Made by a program: the position numbers and the translations under genes. The notes below the pieces were generated by a model. It made no database searches, was not told the origin of the DNA, and saw nothing but the letters and a program-made list of their open reading frames with translations. A DNA stretch of 64,000 nucleotides, taken from contig NZ_JPOO01000003.1 in NCBI RefSeq assembly GCF_000733925.1, positions 1,488,001 to 1,552,000 on the forward strand, given 5' to 3'. This document shows, in pieces, positions 28,295 to 37,369 of the stretch; position 1 is the stretch's first letter, and every line of letters begins with the position of its first letter. The stretch comes from Arenibacter algicola (GTDB lineage Bacteria; Bacteroidota; Bacteroidia; Flavobacteriales; Flavobacteriaceae).

Positions 28295-29695
28295 ATGGGA
28301 AAATGGTTAAGGGTAATGCTTAAAATTTTGGGAGTATTGATAATACTCTTGGTTATTCTTTTCTTTTTTGCGACAAGCACTATTGACACTACACCATATT
28401 TTGAAACGGAGTATTATAGCAATACTATTGAAAATATAGAAGAAGCCGTAAAAAATAAAACCGATGCCAAAGGCCCGCTACTTGCTGGATTCGCAAGGAC
28501 AAATATCACCCCAAAAATCACAGGTGGTACTCCGGATCCCACCAAAGGAGAATTCAACAATATTAAAATGGCCGGTTATGGCAACGGTAAAATTGCGACC
28601 TCTGTTCACGATTCCATTTTCGCCAAAGCAATTGCTCTTGAAGTCGGTAATGAAACCGTTGTTCTGATCAATGCCGATCTAGTGGCAATACCGGAAGATG
28701 TTGTTAATAAGGTTACCGACAACCTTAAGGGTAAAATTTCCAGAAAACAGCTTTTTTTTGGGGCTACCCACACCCATTCCAGTATTGGTAATTGTATGCC
28801 CGGTTATGTGGGCAAGAGTTTCGGTGGGGAATTTCAACCAGAGGTAGTAGCATGGCTCGGCCAGAAATTTTCCTCCCTCATTTTAAAGGCCTTGGCAGAT
28901 AAACAACCCGCACAATTTTCTTCGGGCTATATTAAAGTCCCCAATTTGGTGCGGAATAGGATCATTGGTGAATCTGGGCGACTCAATGATAAATTGGACC
29001 TTTTATCCTTTATTCAGGAAAACGGCAAAAAGGCTACTATCGGCGCTTTTTCTGCACATGCCACCGTAATAGGTACCGATAACGAACAATATACGGGTGA
29101 TTATCCGGGATACTTTCAACGGCATTTGGAAAAGAATGGGGTTGACCTAGCCATGTTCTTCGCCGGTACGGTAGGAAGTCATTCCAATAAAGGAATAGGC
29201 GAGAAATTCGAAAAAGCCAAATACATTGGTGAAACCCTTGCCGATTCGGCCAGATCTGCACTGAACAAAATGGAATATCAGGCAGATATGGACTTAACTG
29301 CGATATCTTCGGAAATAGAAATTCCAAAGCTGCAGTTCCTATACATATCGGACCGCTTGCGGCTGTCCCCCTATCTTGGCAGCAAACTGATGCCCAAGAT
29401 GAACCCTATCCAGGTACAAGGCCTTAAACTCAACAACCTCATCTGGCTTGCCCTGCCTTATGAATTAAGCGGGGAATACGGTCTGGATTTAAAAAATGCC
29501 TTGGAACTTCAGGGATATAATTCCGTTCTCAGCAGTTTTAACGGTCAATACCTGGGCTATATCGTACCACAAAAGTACTATTATTATGACACCTATGAAG
29601 CTCGGTTAATGGGATGGTACGGGCCAAGTATGGGCGATTATCTCATGGAACTCAATTTTAAATTGGCCAATGAATTAACGCATACCAAGCTATAA
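28295..29695 (+). CDS. Membrane-anchored ceramidase-fold hydrolase (paralogue 2)
   Basis: 466 residues. An N-terminal anchor (about 8-27) replaces a cleaved signal. The ceramidase-like domain starts at AGFARTNITPK and has VHDSIFAKAIALE, GATHTHSSIGN (156-166) with the zinc-histidine pair, and SAHATVIG with the second histidine. The ceramidase nucleophile motif is replaced by FAGTVGSHSNKG. A tyrosine-rich C-terminal stretch, GYIVPQKYYYYDTYEARL, could supply metal or substrate contacts. It is 10 bp upstream of paralogue 3 and 8 bp after the BNR gene. The true substrate is unknown. Confidence 0.8.
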   Translation: MGKWLRVMLKILGVLIILLVILFFFATSTIDTTPYFETEYYSNTIENIEEAVKNKTDAKGPLLAGFARTNITPKITGGTPDPTKGEFNNIKMAGYGNGKIATSVHDSIFAKAIALEVGNETVVLINADLVAIPEDVVNKVTDNLKGKISRKQLFFGATHTHSSIGNCMPGYVGKSFGGEFQPEVVAWLGQKFSSLILKALADKQPAQFSSGYIKVPNLVRNRIIGESGRLNDKLDLLSFIQENGKKATIGAFSAHATVIGTDNEQYTGDYPGYFQRHLEKNGVDLAMFFAGTVGSHSNKGIGEKFEKAKYIGETLADSARSALNKMEYQADMDLTAISSEIEIPKLQFLYISDRLRLSPYLGSKLMPKMNPIQVQGLKLNNLIWLALPYELSGEYGLDLKNALELQGYNSVLSSFNGQYLGYIVPQKYYYYDTYEARLMGWYGPSMGDYLMELNFKLANELTHTKL

Positions 29696-29705
29696 AACAT
29701 AAATA

Positions 29706-31271
29706 ATGAAAACTTTAAAAAAGGCCTTAAAAATTCTTGGGATAGGTATACTGCTACTGATAATCGTTGGGGCATCGGTATTGATGTACAACTGGCGCGA
29801 CCGCCATCCGGACTATTCCATCGATCTTAAAATTGATAATAAAACCCCGCAACCCATAAAAGCGGGATTTGCAAAAAGACCCATTACCCCTACCATTGTA
29901 GACACTTGGAACGATGCCAATGGAAACAACAAATACAGCAAGGCCGAAGGCGACACCTATAACGACAACAATAACAATGGGAAATTTGATGCTTATTGGA
30001 TAGCAGGGATGAGCAATGCAAAACCTGCCCAAGGGGTACATGACGATGTTTGGTCCAGGGTAATGCTTATCGATGATGGCAATACAAGAATAGCCATGAT
30101 TTCTATGGATGCCATCGGTTTTTTACATGGCGATGTAATCGATATCAGAAAACGAATACCTGCAGAGCTGGGAATAGATTACACCTTATTATCCTCTACC
30201 CACACCCACGAGAGCAATGACCTTGTGGGCATCTGGGGCAAAAACATCTTTAATTCCGGAGTAAATCCAGAAATGATGGAATATGTCAAATCCCAAACCG
30301 TTGCTGCCATTACAGAGGCAGCCAATAATCTACGCCCGGCTAAATTGGTTTTTGCCGAAGACCTTTCCGGGGAAGATGGCAAACTCATCAAAGACACCCG
30401 AAAACCTATTGTTAAGGCCACGGGAATACATTTAATGCAGGTTTTGGATGCCGAAAACGATACCACCATGGGAACCCTTATCAATTGGGCCAACCACCCG
30501 GAAACATTATGGTCGCAAAACTTATTGATCAGTTCGGATTTTCCGTATTATATACGGGAAGCCATGGAAAATGGCGTGTACAATGGAGAGGTACAAGTAG
30601 AAGAAGGACTTGGCGGTGTGGCCATTTATTTTTCGGGGGCAATTGGTGGACTAATGGCACCGCATCCCTCCTTGGGCATTCCAGATCCCTTTACCGGAGA
30701 AGAATATTTTGAACCCACTTTTGAAAAAACCAAGGCGCTTGGCGATCAAATTGCATTAATGTCCTTGGCTGTGCTTAAGAAAAAAGGAGATACCTTGACC
30801 AGTTCCAATATTTCATTGAGGGCGAAGACCATATTTGCACCATTGAACAATACTACCTTTAAAATTGCCAGTGGTATTGGTCTTATAAATATTGGAATGC
30901 CGGAATATTTTATATCCAGAACAGAAGTGGGTGCCATTAGAATAGGTCCTGCCCTATTTTTAAGTATCCCTGGGGAAATATATCCCGAAATTGTATATGG
31001 TGGTGTAGAAGCTCCCGAAGGGCGTGAGTTTGACATTCAGCCCATAGAGATACCGCCACTTCAGGATTTGATTTCCGACAAGTACAAATTTTACCTGGGT
31101 CTTTCCAATGATGAAATTGGATACATCATACCAAAAAGTGAATGGGATACGGGAAAACCCTACCTGTACAATGATGAAAGCGATACCTATGGGGAAGAAA
31201 ATTCCTTGGGACCAGAAACAGGGCCGATCATTTATAAAGCCTTAACGGAGGTAATCAAGGATTTGGACTAA
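29706..31271 (+). CDS. Membrane-anchored ceramidase-fold hydrolase with calcium-loop insert (paralogue 3)
   Basis: 521 residues. Anchor at about 8-28. The domain begins KAGFAKRPITP, then an insert (about 67-95) has two acidic, Asn/Gly-rich loops, WNDANGNNKYSKAEGD and YNDNNNNGKFD, that look like EF-hand or dockerin-type calcium loops. VHDDVWSRVMLIDD, STHTHESND (164-172) and NWANHPETLW follow, giving the metal histidines. The nucleophile region reads FSGAIGGLMAPH, again without the GDxSPN-type serine. It ends with YLGLSNDEIGYIIPKSEW. Last gene of the plus-strand cluster; the next gene is unrelated. Confidence 0.8.
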   Translation: MKTLKKALKILGIGILLLIIVGASVLMYNWRDRHPDYSIDLKIDNKTPQPIKAGFAKRPITPTIVDTWNDANGNNKYSKAEGDTYNDNNNNGKFDAYWIAGMSNAKPAQGVHDDVWSRVMLIDDGNTRIAMISMDAIGFLHGDVIDIRKRIPAELGIDYTLLSSTHTHESNDLVGIWGKNIFNSGVNPEMMEYVKSQTVAAITEAANNLRPAKLVFAEDLSGEDGKLIKDTRKPIVKATGIHLMQVLDAENDTTMGTLINWANHPETLWSQNLLISSDFPYYIREAMENGVYNGEVQVEEGLGGVAIYFSGAIGGLMAPHPSLGIPDPFTGEEYFEPTFEKTKALGDQIALMSLAVLKKKGDTLTSSNISLRAKTIFAPLNNTTFKIASGIGLINIGMPEYFISRTEVGAIRIGPALFLSIPGEIYPEIVYGGVEAPEGREFDIQPIEIPPLQDLISDKYKFYLGLSNDEIGYIIPKSEWDTGKPYLYNDESDTYGEENSLGPETGPIIYKALTEVIKDLD

Positions 31272-31363
31272 GTACTCCTTTGAATAAATTTAACCCGTTG
31301 GGGATCATTTTTTAATCAATTTCCTATAACTTTAAGGTTCTGTTACGTCCAGCACCTTATTAC

Positions 31364-32743
31364 ATGTACACCATCATTGATATAGAAACAACCGGAAACG
31401 GGATTAAAGGGAATAAGATTACTGAAATCTCCATTTTCAAATACGACGGTTATGAAATTATTGATGAATATACTTCCCTGGTAAACCCTGAATGTGAAAT
31501 TCCCTACTTTATTACTGGATTGACGGGGATCGATAATGATTTGGTGCGGAATGCCCCCACTTGGGAAGAAATAGCTTCAAAGGTATTGGAAATAACGCAG
31601 GACACCGTATTTGTGGCCCATAGCGTAAACTTTGACTACAATGTCATCAAAAATGAATTTCAGAATATCGGAATTAATTTTTCCCGCAAAAAATTATGTA
31701 CTGTACGATTGTCCAGAAAACTTATCCCTGGCCTAAATTCCTATAGTTTGGAAAAATTATGCAGCTCTTTGAATATTCCCTTAACGGATCGCCACAGGGC
31801 GAAAGGGGACGCCCAGGCCACGGTAATTCTGTTTAAAAAACTCTTAAGGACAGATGGTGCCGAAAAGGTATTTAAATCCTTTCTCAATGCACGCTCACAG
31901 GAAGCTACCTTACCACCACAATTGCCCAAGGAAATTTTTGAAAGACTGCCCAATTCACCTGGTGTCTATTATTTTAAAGACGCAAAGGGAGCAATAATAT
32001 ATGTAGGTAAGGCCATCGACATAAAAAAACGGGTTCTTGGACATTTTTATGACAAGGCAAACAAAGAAGTTTTAATGTGCAAGGCCACACACGACATTGA
32101 TTTTGAATTATCCGGGAACGAGCTTATTGCCCTTTTAATGGAATCGGCAGCCATTAAACAACATTTCCCTTTATACAATCAAAGTCAGAAACGCACCTCA
32201 ACAGAATATGCCATTTTTTCCTATGAAGATCGGAACGGAATACAACACCTGGCGTACAACAAATTAAAATTGACGCCCAGCCCCATATCTACTTTTAATA
32301 CCATAACGGAATGCAGGTTGTTTTTGGAGGAATTATGTAAAAACTACGGTTTATGTCCTAAATTCTGTCATTTACAGGAAAATATTAGCAGTTGCTCCCA
32401 TTATAGTATTACCAATTGCAGCGGAATATGCAGGGGAACGGAATCGCCCATGGAATATAATGCCAAAGTACAAAACGCTATTGAGGCATTAATGGACAAA
32501 AACCAAAATTTAGTGATCAAGGAAAAGGGTAGGCACACAAAGGAAGAAGCCTTTGTATTGGTGGCCAACAACAAATACAAGGGCTATGGATTCTTACCAA
32601 GGCACGAGCAAATAAATAGTATTGACGCCCTGGAAAACTATTTAGAGCTCCAAAAAGAAAATATGGATACCAAACGGATCCTGTCATGGTATTTAAGAAA
32701 ATACCCTAACAAGGCCATTCACTTCTCTCCACTTTCTATTTAA
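31364..32743 (+). CDS. DnaQ-like 3'-5' exonuclease fused to a UvrC-type GIY-YIG nuclease
   Basis: 459 residues. Residues 1-165 form a DEDDh exonuclease with IIDIETTG (Exo I), FVAHSVNFDYNVIKNEF (Exo II) and HRAKGDAQAT (Exo III). Residues about 195-280 are a GIY-YIG domain with SPGVYYFKDAKG and IIYVGKAIDIKKRV. A cysteine-rich segment follows (CKNYGLCPKFCHL, CSHYSITNCSGICRG), as in Cho-type proteins. Both active sites look intact. This fusion is known in Bacteroidota and actinobacteria and probably incises and trims damaged DNA; the exact role is inferred. Monocistronic. Confidence 0.9.
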   Translation: MYTIIDIETTGNGIKGNKITEISIFKYDGYEIIDEYTSLVNPECEIPYFITGLTGIDNDLVRNAPTWEEIASKVLEITQDTVFVAHSVNFDYNVIKNEFQNIGINFSRKKLCTVRLSRKLIPGLNSYSLEKLCSSLNIPLTDRHRAKGDAQATVILFKKLLRTDGAEKVFKSFLNARSQEATLPPQLPKEIFERLPNSPGVYYFKDAKGAIIYVGKAIDIKKRVLGHFYDKANKEVLMCKATHDIDFELSGNELIALLMESAAIKQHFPLYNQSQKRTSTEYAIFSYEDRNGIQHLAYNKLKLTPSPISTFNTITECRLFLEELCKNYGLCPKFCHLQENISSCSHYSITNCSGICRGTESPMEYNAKVQNAIEALMDKNQNLVIKEKGRHTKEEAFVLVANNKYKGYGFLPRHEQINSIDALENYLELQKENMDTKRILSWYLRKYPNKAIHFSPLSI

Positions 32744-32784
32744 AGAAACATGGTCGGGTATTTCAAATTAATGAAATTCCCGGC

Positions 32785-32913
32785 CTATTTTTTCTTACCA
32801 CTGTTCATCAACATCAATACGGCGGTAACCAGACCAACACAAACGGCGCCAAAAACAGATATCATTATAATTCCGTTGCTCCAATTTACTAATGGCAAGT
32901 ATTGTAAAATCAT
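32785..32913 (-). CDS. Small single-pass membrane protein (42 residues)
   Basis: An ATG at 32913 opens a 42-codon frame ending TAG at 32785. The protein starts MILQYLPLVNWSNGIIMI, has one membrane helix (about 14-36), and ends in NSGKKK, a positive C-terminal tail as in small inner-membrane proteins. It lies 71 bp downstream of the CstB-like gene on the same strand. The opposite-strand frame over the same DNA looks like non-coding translation. I do not recognise a named family; similar tiny proteins occur in flavobacteria. A structural partner role is only a guess. Confidence 0.6.
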   Translation of the reverse strand: MILQYLPLVNWSNGIIMISVFGAVCVGLVTAVLMLMNSGKKK

Positions 32914-32984
32914 AGGTGCTTATTTTAGATTTAGTAGGCTAAAATATACACAAACCGAATTTTAAAATATGATAAATATCACTT

Positions 32985-34394
32985 TTAAAGCGTTGTAGGA
33001 CAAACATAGTCGGTTACCTTATAGCCCGAATTTTTCATTTGATCAAAGCCACCTCCTATATCCACTAGGTTATGGATGCCCCTACTTTTTAAAATGGATG
33101 CCGCTATAACCGACCTATATCCTCCTGCACAATGCACGTAAAAAGTATCCTCCTTAGGAAATTCTGCCATATGGTCATTTAAAAAATCCAAAGGGGTGTT
33201 GTTCGCATTCTCAATATGCTCGGAAAGGTATTCAGATTCCTTCCTAACATCAAAAACAGGAACTTCTTTATTATCCAAAGTGTCTTTCAAGTCTTTGGCG
33301 GAAATGGAGGTAATGGTATCATATTCCTTTCCAGAGTTCTTCCAGGCCTTGAAACTTCCCTTTAAATAACCAATTGTTGCATCGAAGCCAACTCTGGACA
33401 ATCTAATAATTGCTTCTTCCTCCCTCCCTTCCGGAGCCACCAATAATATAGATTGCTTGGTATCGGCAATTAGGGCACCTACCCAAGGGGCAAAACTCCC
33501 ATCCAACCCTATAAAAATAGATCGCGGAACAAATCCCTTTACAAATTCGTCCTGATGCCTTACATCCAAAATTACGGCGTCCGTGGCATTGGCTGCCTCT
33601 TCAAAGGCATCGGGAGACAAAGCGGTAGTACCCCTTTCCAATACTTCCCCTATATCCTCATATCCTTCTTTGTTCATTTTTACATTGAGCGGAAAATATT
33701 TTGGAGGTGGCATTAGTCCTTCTGTAACCTCCTTAACAAATTCCTCCTTGGTCATATTGGCACGCAGGGCATAATTCATTTTCTTTTGATTGCCCAAGGT
33801 ATCCACGGTTTCCTTCATCATGTTCTTGCCACAGGCGGAACCAGCACCATGTGCGGGATAAACCACAACATCATCGGCCAAAGGCATAATTTTGGTTCTT
33901 AGACTATTGAACAATAACCCGGCCAAATCCTCTTGGGTCATATTGGCTGCTTTCTGCGCCAAATCTGGCCTACCTACATCACCCAAAAACAAGGTATCCC
34001 CAGAAAATATAGCATAATCCTTACCCTTATCATCCCTTAATAGATAGGTAGTACTTTCCATAGTATGCCCAGGGGTATGCAATGCCTTAATGGTGATATC
34101 CCCAAGCTTAAATTCCTGACCATCTTTAGCTATGATGGCGTCAAAAGAAGGGTTGGCCGTGGGACCATACACAATAGGGGCTCCTGTTTCTTTGGAAAGG
34201 GTAATGTGTCCACTCACAAAATCTGCGTGAAAATGAGTTTCAAAAATATATTTTATGGTCGCTTTATCCGCTTTGGCCCTTTTTATATATGGCTCAACCT
34301 CACGTAAGGGGTCAATAATGGCCACTTCTCCTTTACTTTCTATATAATATGCGCCCTGCGCCAAACATCCTGTATAAATCTGTTCTATTTTCAT
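32985..34394 (-). CDS. CstB-like persulfide dioxygenase with two rhodanese domains
   Basis: 469 residues from the ATG at 34394; a frame from 34454 adds 20 residues that do not fit the family. The N-terminal metallo-beta-lactamase fold has THFHADFVSGH (53-63), LHTPGHTMEST and SGDTLFLGDVGRPDL, the ETHE1-type persulfide dioxygenase iron site. A first rhodanese-like domain (DVRHQDEFVKGFVPRS) has VAPEGRE where the active cysteine loop should be, so it is inactive. The second has HCAGGYRS with the catalytic cysteine. This three-part layout is that of CstB, which turns persulfides into thiosulfate or sulfite. The SulP permease upstream on the same strand may carry the product. Confidence 0.88.
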   Translation of the reverse strand: MKIEQIYTGCLAQGAYYIESKGEVAIIDPLREVEPYIKRAKADKATIKYIFETHFHADFVSGHITLSKETGAPIVYGPTANPSFDAIIAKDGQEFKLGDITIKALHTPGHTMESTTYLLRDDKGKDYAIFSGDTLFLGDVGRPDLAQKAANMTQEDLAGLLFNSLRTKIMPLADDVVVYPAHGAGSACGKNMMKETVDTLGNQKKMNYALRANMTKEEFVKEVTEGLMPPPKYFPLNVKMNKEGYEDIGEVLERGTTALSPDAFEEAANATDAVILDVRHQDEFVKGFVPRSIFIGLDGSFAPWVGALIADTKQSILLVAPEGREEEAIIRLSRVGFDATIGYLKGSFKAWKNSGKEYDTITSISAKDLKDTLDNKEVPVFDVRKESEYLSEHIENANNTPLDFLNDHMAEFPKEDTFYVHCAGGYRSVIAASILKSRGIHNLVDIGGGFDQMKNSGYKVTDYVCPTTL

Positions 34395-34600
34395 CTTTAT
34401 AAATTTATTGGTTTTTAATAAGCCGTCCCAAGAACCACTGGAGTAATTTATCATGTAATATTACCATTGGTATCCAAAATTCTTTTGGCTCATACCTTAT
34501 TATTTTTTGGGCGGTGATTAAAATTTAATCAAAATATTTTTCAAAAGAAAATCACCTTTATTTGCAAAGGTAAATAATATAGACCTCCCCGAATGCAACA

Positions 34601-36325
34601 TTAGTTACTTTGGTTTTGATGTGCCACCCTCTCCCTAAGCAAGGGAATGGTGTTGGGATCATCGTGGTAGGCCACGGCTTCCTTTATCTTTACAAAAAGA
34701 TATTCTTTATGAAGGCTATTGATAATTCCGCTCTTGAATATTATGTCCCGAATGGGTCCCGTAGCTCCGGCAATATAAAACTCGATGTTTCGGCTGTGGA
34801 TTTCTTCAATAACATTGATCAGCATGGCAGATGCGCTGGCATCAATATAATTAATGGCTTCAGCATTCAAAATCACCGCTTTTAAGGAACGGCCCTTTAC
34901 ATTGATAAACTTGAAAAGCTCACTTTTAAAGTAGCCCGAATTCCCAAAATAAAGTTGGGAATCAAACCTTACTATCAACAGGTCTGGACGAACCTCGGCC
35001 TCATCTCCAAAACGGCTAATATTTTTGTAATAATCGGACCCCTTAATACTTCCCAACACGGCAAAATGGGGTTTGGAGGTCCTGTACACCATCAGGAGCA
35101 AGGACAATAACACCCCCATTAAAATACCTTCTACAATTCCAACGGCAAGGGTAATTAAAAAAGTTATCAAAAGAACCAGAAACTCATCCCTACTTTGGTA
35201 CCATAATTTTTTGGGATAGGAAAGATCTATTAATCCAAAAACGGAAACCATAATAATGGAGGCCAGCGCTGCCTTTGGCAAATTATAGAATAATGGCGTA
35301 AGAAATAACAGTGTCAGAGCTACCATAACAACACTTATCATCGAAGCCACGGTACTCTTGGCACCTGCTTCGTAATTTATGGCCGAGCGAGAAAAACTAG
35401 CGGTAACCGAATAGGACTGGAAAAATGATCCTATCATATTTGAAGCTCCCAAAGCTATCAACTCTTGGTTAGGGTCTATGGTTTCTATCTTATCTTTTTC
35501 TTCAAATGCCCTGCCAATAGAAATTGCCTCCAAATATCCAACCAATGCCACTGTTAGGGCAATAGGCCATATTTCCCTAACCTTTTCCATACTAAAACTA
35601 TGAATACTAAAAGATGGCAGGCCTGCAGGTACCTCACCTACCACCTGAACATCAAAGGCCTCCAAATCGAAAAAGTAAACAACAAGTGTACTTAGAACAA
35701 CAACCAGCAATATGGCGGGAAATCTATCAAACCATTTTTTAAATGAAACAATAATCAGAATTCCTATTATCCCAATCGAGAAATCATAAATATTGGTCTC
35801 TGATAAATGCTGAAAAGCATTTATTACCAACTCGTGAAATTTATTGCTGTTAATGATATCCGCTCCCAATAAGTGTTTTAATTGACTAAAAATAATGATT
35901 ACAGCGGCTGCGGAGGTAAATCCACTAATTACCGGCCTTGACATAAAATTTACCAGAAAGCCCATGCGAAAAAACCCAAATGTCAATTGAAATGCCCCTA
36001 CCATGAAAGACAGGAACAAGGCCATTAAAATGTAATTTTGTACTCCTGATATGGCCAAGGTCCCCAATCCCGCAGCCACCAATAGCGAATCCATGGCCAC
36101 GGGACCTACGGCAATTTGCCTTGACGTCCCCAAAAAGGCATACATTAAAATGGGGAACAATGAGGCATACAAACCATAAACCGGAGGTAGCCCGGCAATC
36201 ATGGCATAGGCCATACCTTGGGGAATTAAAATTATACCCACGGTTATACCCGCGACCAAATCTTTTCCAAAAAGGTTTTTGTTATATTTTGGAAGCCAAT
36301 CCAAAAAAGGTAAAAATCGCCTCAT
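34601..36325 (-). CDS. SulP-family anion permease with STAS domain
   Basis: 574 residues. It begins LPKYNKNLFGKDLVAGITVG and has the SulP signature LIPQGMAYAMIAGLPPVYGL, about 11-14 membrane segments to residue 420, and a C-terminal STAS domain (about 440-555; VILNAEAINYIDASAS). SulP proteins move sulfate, bicarbonate or other anions. The neighbouring CstB-like gene, downstream on the same strand about 206 bp away, makes a sulfur oxyanion a reasonable cargo, but bicarbonate is possible. The 206-bp gap below it is AT-rich with no clear element. Confidence 0.92.
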   Translation of the reverse strand: MRRFLPFLDWLPKYNKNLFGKDLVAGITVGIILIPQGMAYAMIAGLPPVYGLYASLFPILMYAFLGTSRQIAVGPVAMDSLLVAAGLGTLAISGVQNYILMALFLSFMVGAFQLTFGFFRMGFLVNFMSRPVISGFTSAAAVIIIFSQLKHLLGADIINSNKFHELVINAFQHLSETNIYDFSIGIIGILIIVSFKKWFDRFPAILLVVVLSTLVVYFFDLEAFDVQVVGEVPAGLPSFSIHSFSMEKVREIWPIALTVALVGYLEAISIGRAFEEKDKIETIDPNQELIALGASNMIGSFFQSYSVTASFSRSAINYEAGAKSTVASMISVVMVALTLLFLTPLFYNLPKAALASIIMVSVFGLIDLSYPKKLWYQSRDEFLVLLITFLITLAVGIVEGILMGVLLSLLLMVYRTSKPHFAVLGSIKGSDYYKNISRFGDEAEVRPDLLIVRFDSQLYFGNSGYFKSELFKFINVKGRSLKAVILNAEAINYIDASASAMLINVIEEIHSRNIEFYIAGATGPIRDIIFKSGIINSLHKEYLFVKIKEAVAYHDDPNTIPLLRERVAHQNQSN

Positions 36326-36397
36326 TCACCAAATTTAGTATTAAATACCTTATTCCAATGTAACGAAGGTTACAGAATTTTGGCCTTTACACACATT

Positions 36398-36411
36398 ACT
36401 TCAATTGAAGT
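36398..36411. promoter_or_regulatory. 14-bp palindrome between sulP and DUF1080 genes
   Basis: ACTTCAATTGAAGT is a perfect palindrome in the 147-bp divergent gap, 73 bp before the SulP start and 62 bp before the DUF1080 start. It is a candidate operator for either gene; no binder can be named. Confidence 0.3.
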
Positions 36412-36472
36412 TGGCTCTAATAAACATTAAATATTTTATCTTGTACCCTCAATTCAAATAAATCCCGGGAAT

Positions 36473-37351
36473 ATGCGCAAAATGTCCACTATCATAAGTT
36501 GTATTATAACAGCCTTACTTCTTAGCCAGTGCAGCACGGTAAAGTCTGTTTCCCAAGAAAAAAACGACGGTTGGATTTCCATGTTCAATGGAAAGGACAT
36601 AAATGATTGGACCACCAAGATTCACCATTATGAAGTAGGGGACAATTATGGAGACACCTTTAGGGTAGAGGATAGTATTATAAAGGTACGCTATGACAAA
36701 TATGAGGGCGAGTTTAATGAACGTTACGGCCATCTTTATTACAACACCCCTTATTCCTATTATCATTTGGTAATAGAGTATAGATTTGTGGGAGAATTGC
36801 ACCCGGGAGCACCAAGTTACACTATAAAAAATAGCGGGGTAATGTTCCATTCCCAAGACCCAAGGACGATGCCCAAGGAGCAGGATTGGCCCATTTCTGT
36901 GGAAATGCAATTTTTGGCGGGATTGGAAGAAGGAAAATCCCGGCCCACCGGAAATATGTGTTCCCCGGGAACCGATGTTGTTTACGAAGGCAAAATTGAC
37001 CCAAGACACTGTATCAATTCTACTTCCAAAACTTATTTCGGAGAACAATGGGTACGCGCCGAAGCTATAGTTTTGGGAGATTCCATCGTGACCCATATTG
37101 TAAATGGAGACGAGGTACTGCAATACACTAAACCACAAATAGGGGGCGGAGTTGCCAACCGATATGATCCGGCCATTAAGATCGACGGTAAATTATTAAA
37201 GGAAGGTTTTATTGCTTTACAGGCCGAGGGACAGCCCATAGACTTTAGAAAAGTGGAATTAAAAAACCTAAAGGGATGTATGGACCCCAAGGCTTCCAAT
37301 TATCGTAAATATTATATAAAATCCGATCCAGAGGATTGCAAATACAATTAA
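36473..37351 (+). CDS. DUF1080 (3-keto-disaccharide hydrolase family) lipoprotein
   Basis: 292 residues; signal with lipobox LLSQC (an ATG at 36482 is also possible). The jelly-roll domain has WISMFNGKDINDWTTKI, the family start, then SGVMFHSQDPRTM and SVEMQFLAGLEEG. Family members act on 3-keto-glucosides or hydrate 3-keto-glucals. The C-terminus adds a short module, GCMDPKASNY...DCKYN, with two cysteines, like the GC.DP.A.NY repeats on many surface proteins of flavobacteria. It stands apart from the GMC and TIM-barrel genes at 60-64 kb but could belong to the same chemistry. Confidence 0.85.
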   Translation: MRKMSTIISCIITALLLSQCSTVKSVSQEKNDGWISMFNGKDINDWTTKIHHYEVGDNYGDTFRVEDSIIKVRYDKYEGEFNERYGHLYYNTPYSYYHLVIEYRFVGELHPGAPSYTIKNSGVMFHSQDPRTMPKEQDWPISVEMQFLAGLEEGKSRPTGNMCSPGTDVVYEGKIDPRHCINSTSKTYFGEQWVRAEAIVLGDSIVTHIVNGDEVLQYTKPQIGGGVANRYDPAIKIDGKLLKEGFIALQAEGQPIDFRKVELKNLKGCMDPKASNYRKYYIKSDPEDCKYN

Positions 37352-37369
37352 TTGCCACAGAACAACCAA

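Noticed and set aside
32750..32965. A 71-codon plus-strand frame after the exonuclease gene
   Set aside because: The minus-strand 42-residue membrane protein is the better reading; the plus-strand peptide has no coherent hydrophobic or domain pattern.
36515..37138. A 207-codon minus-strand open frame opposite the DUF1080 gene
   Set aside because: The plus strand carries the DUF1080 signature, a lipoprotein signal and a normal stop; the opposite frame is a shadow.
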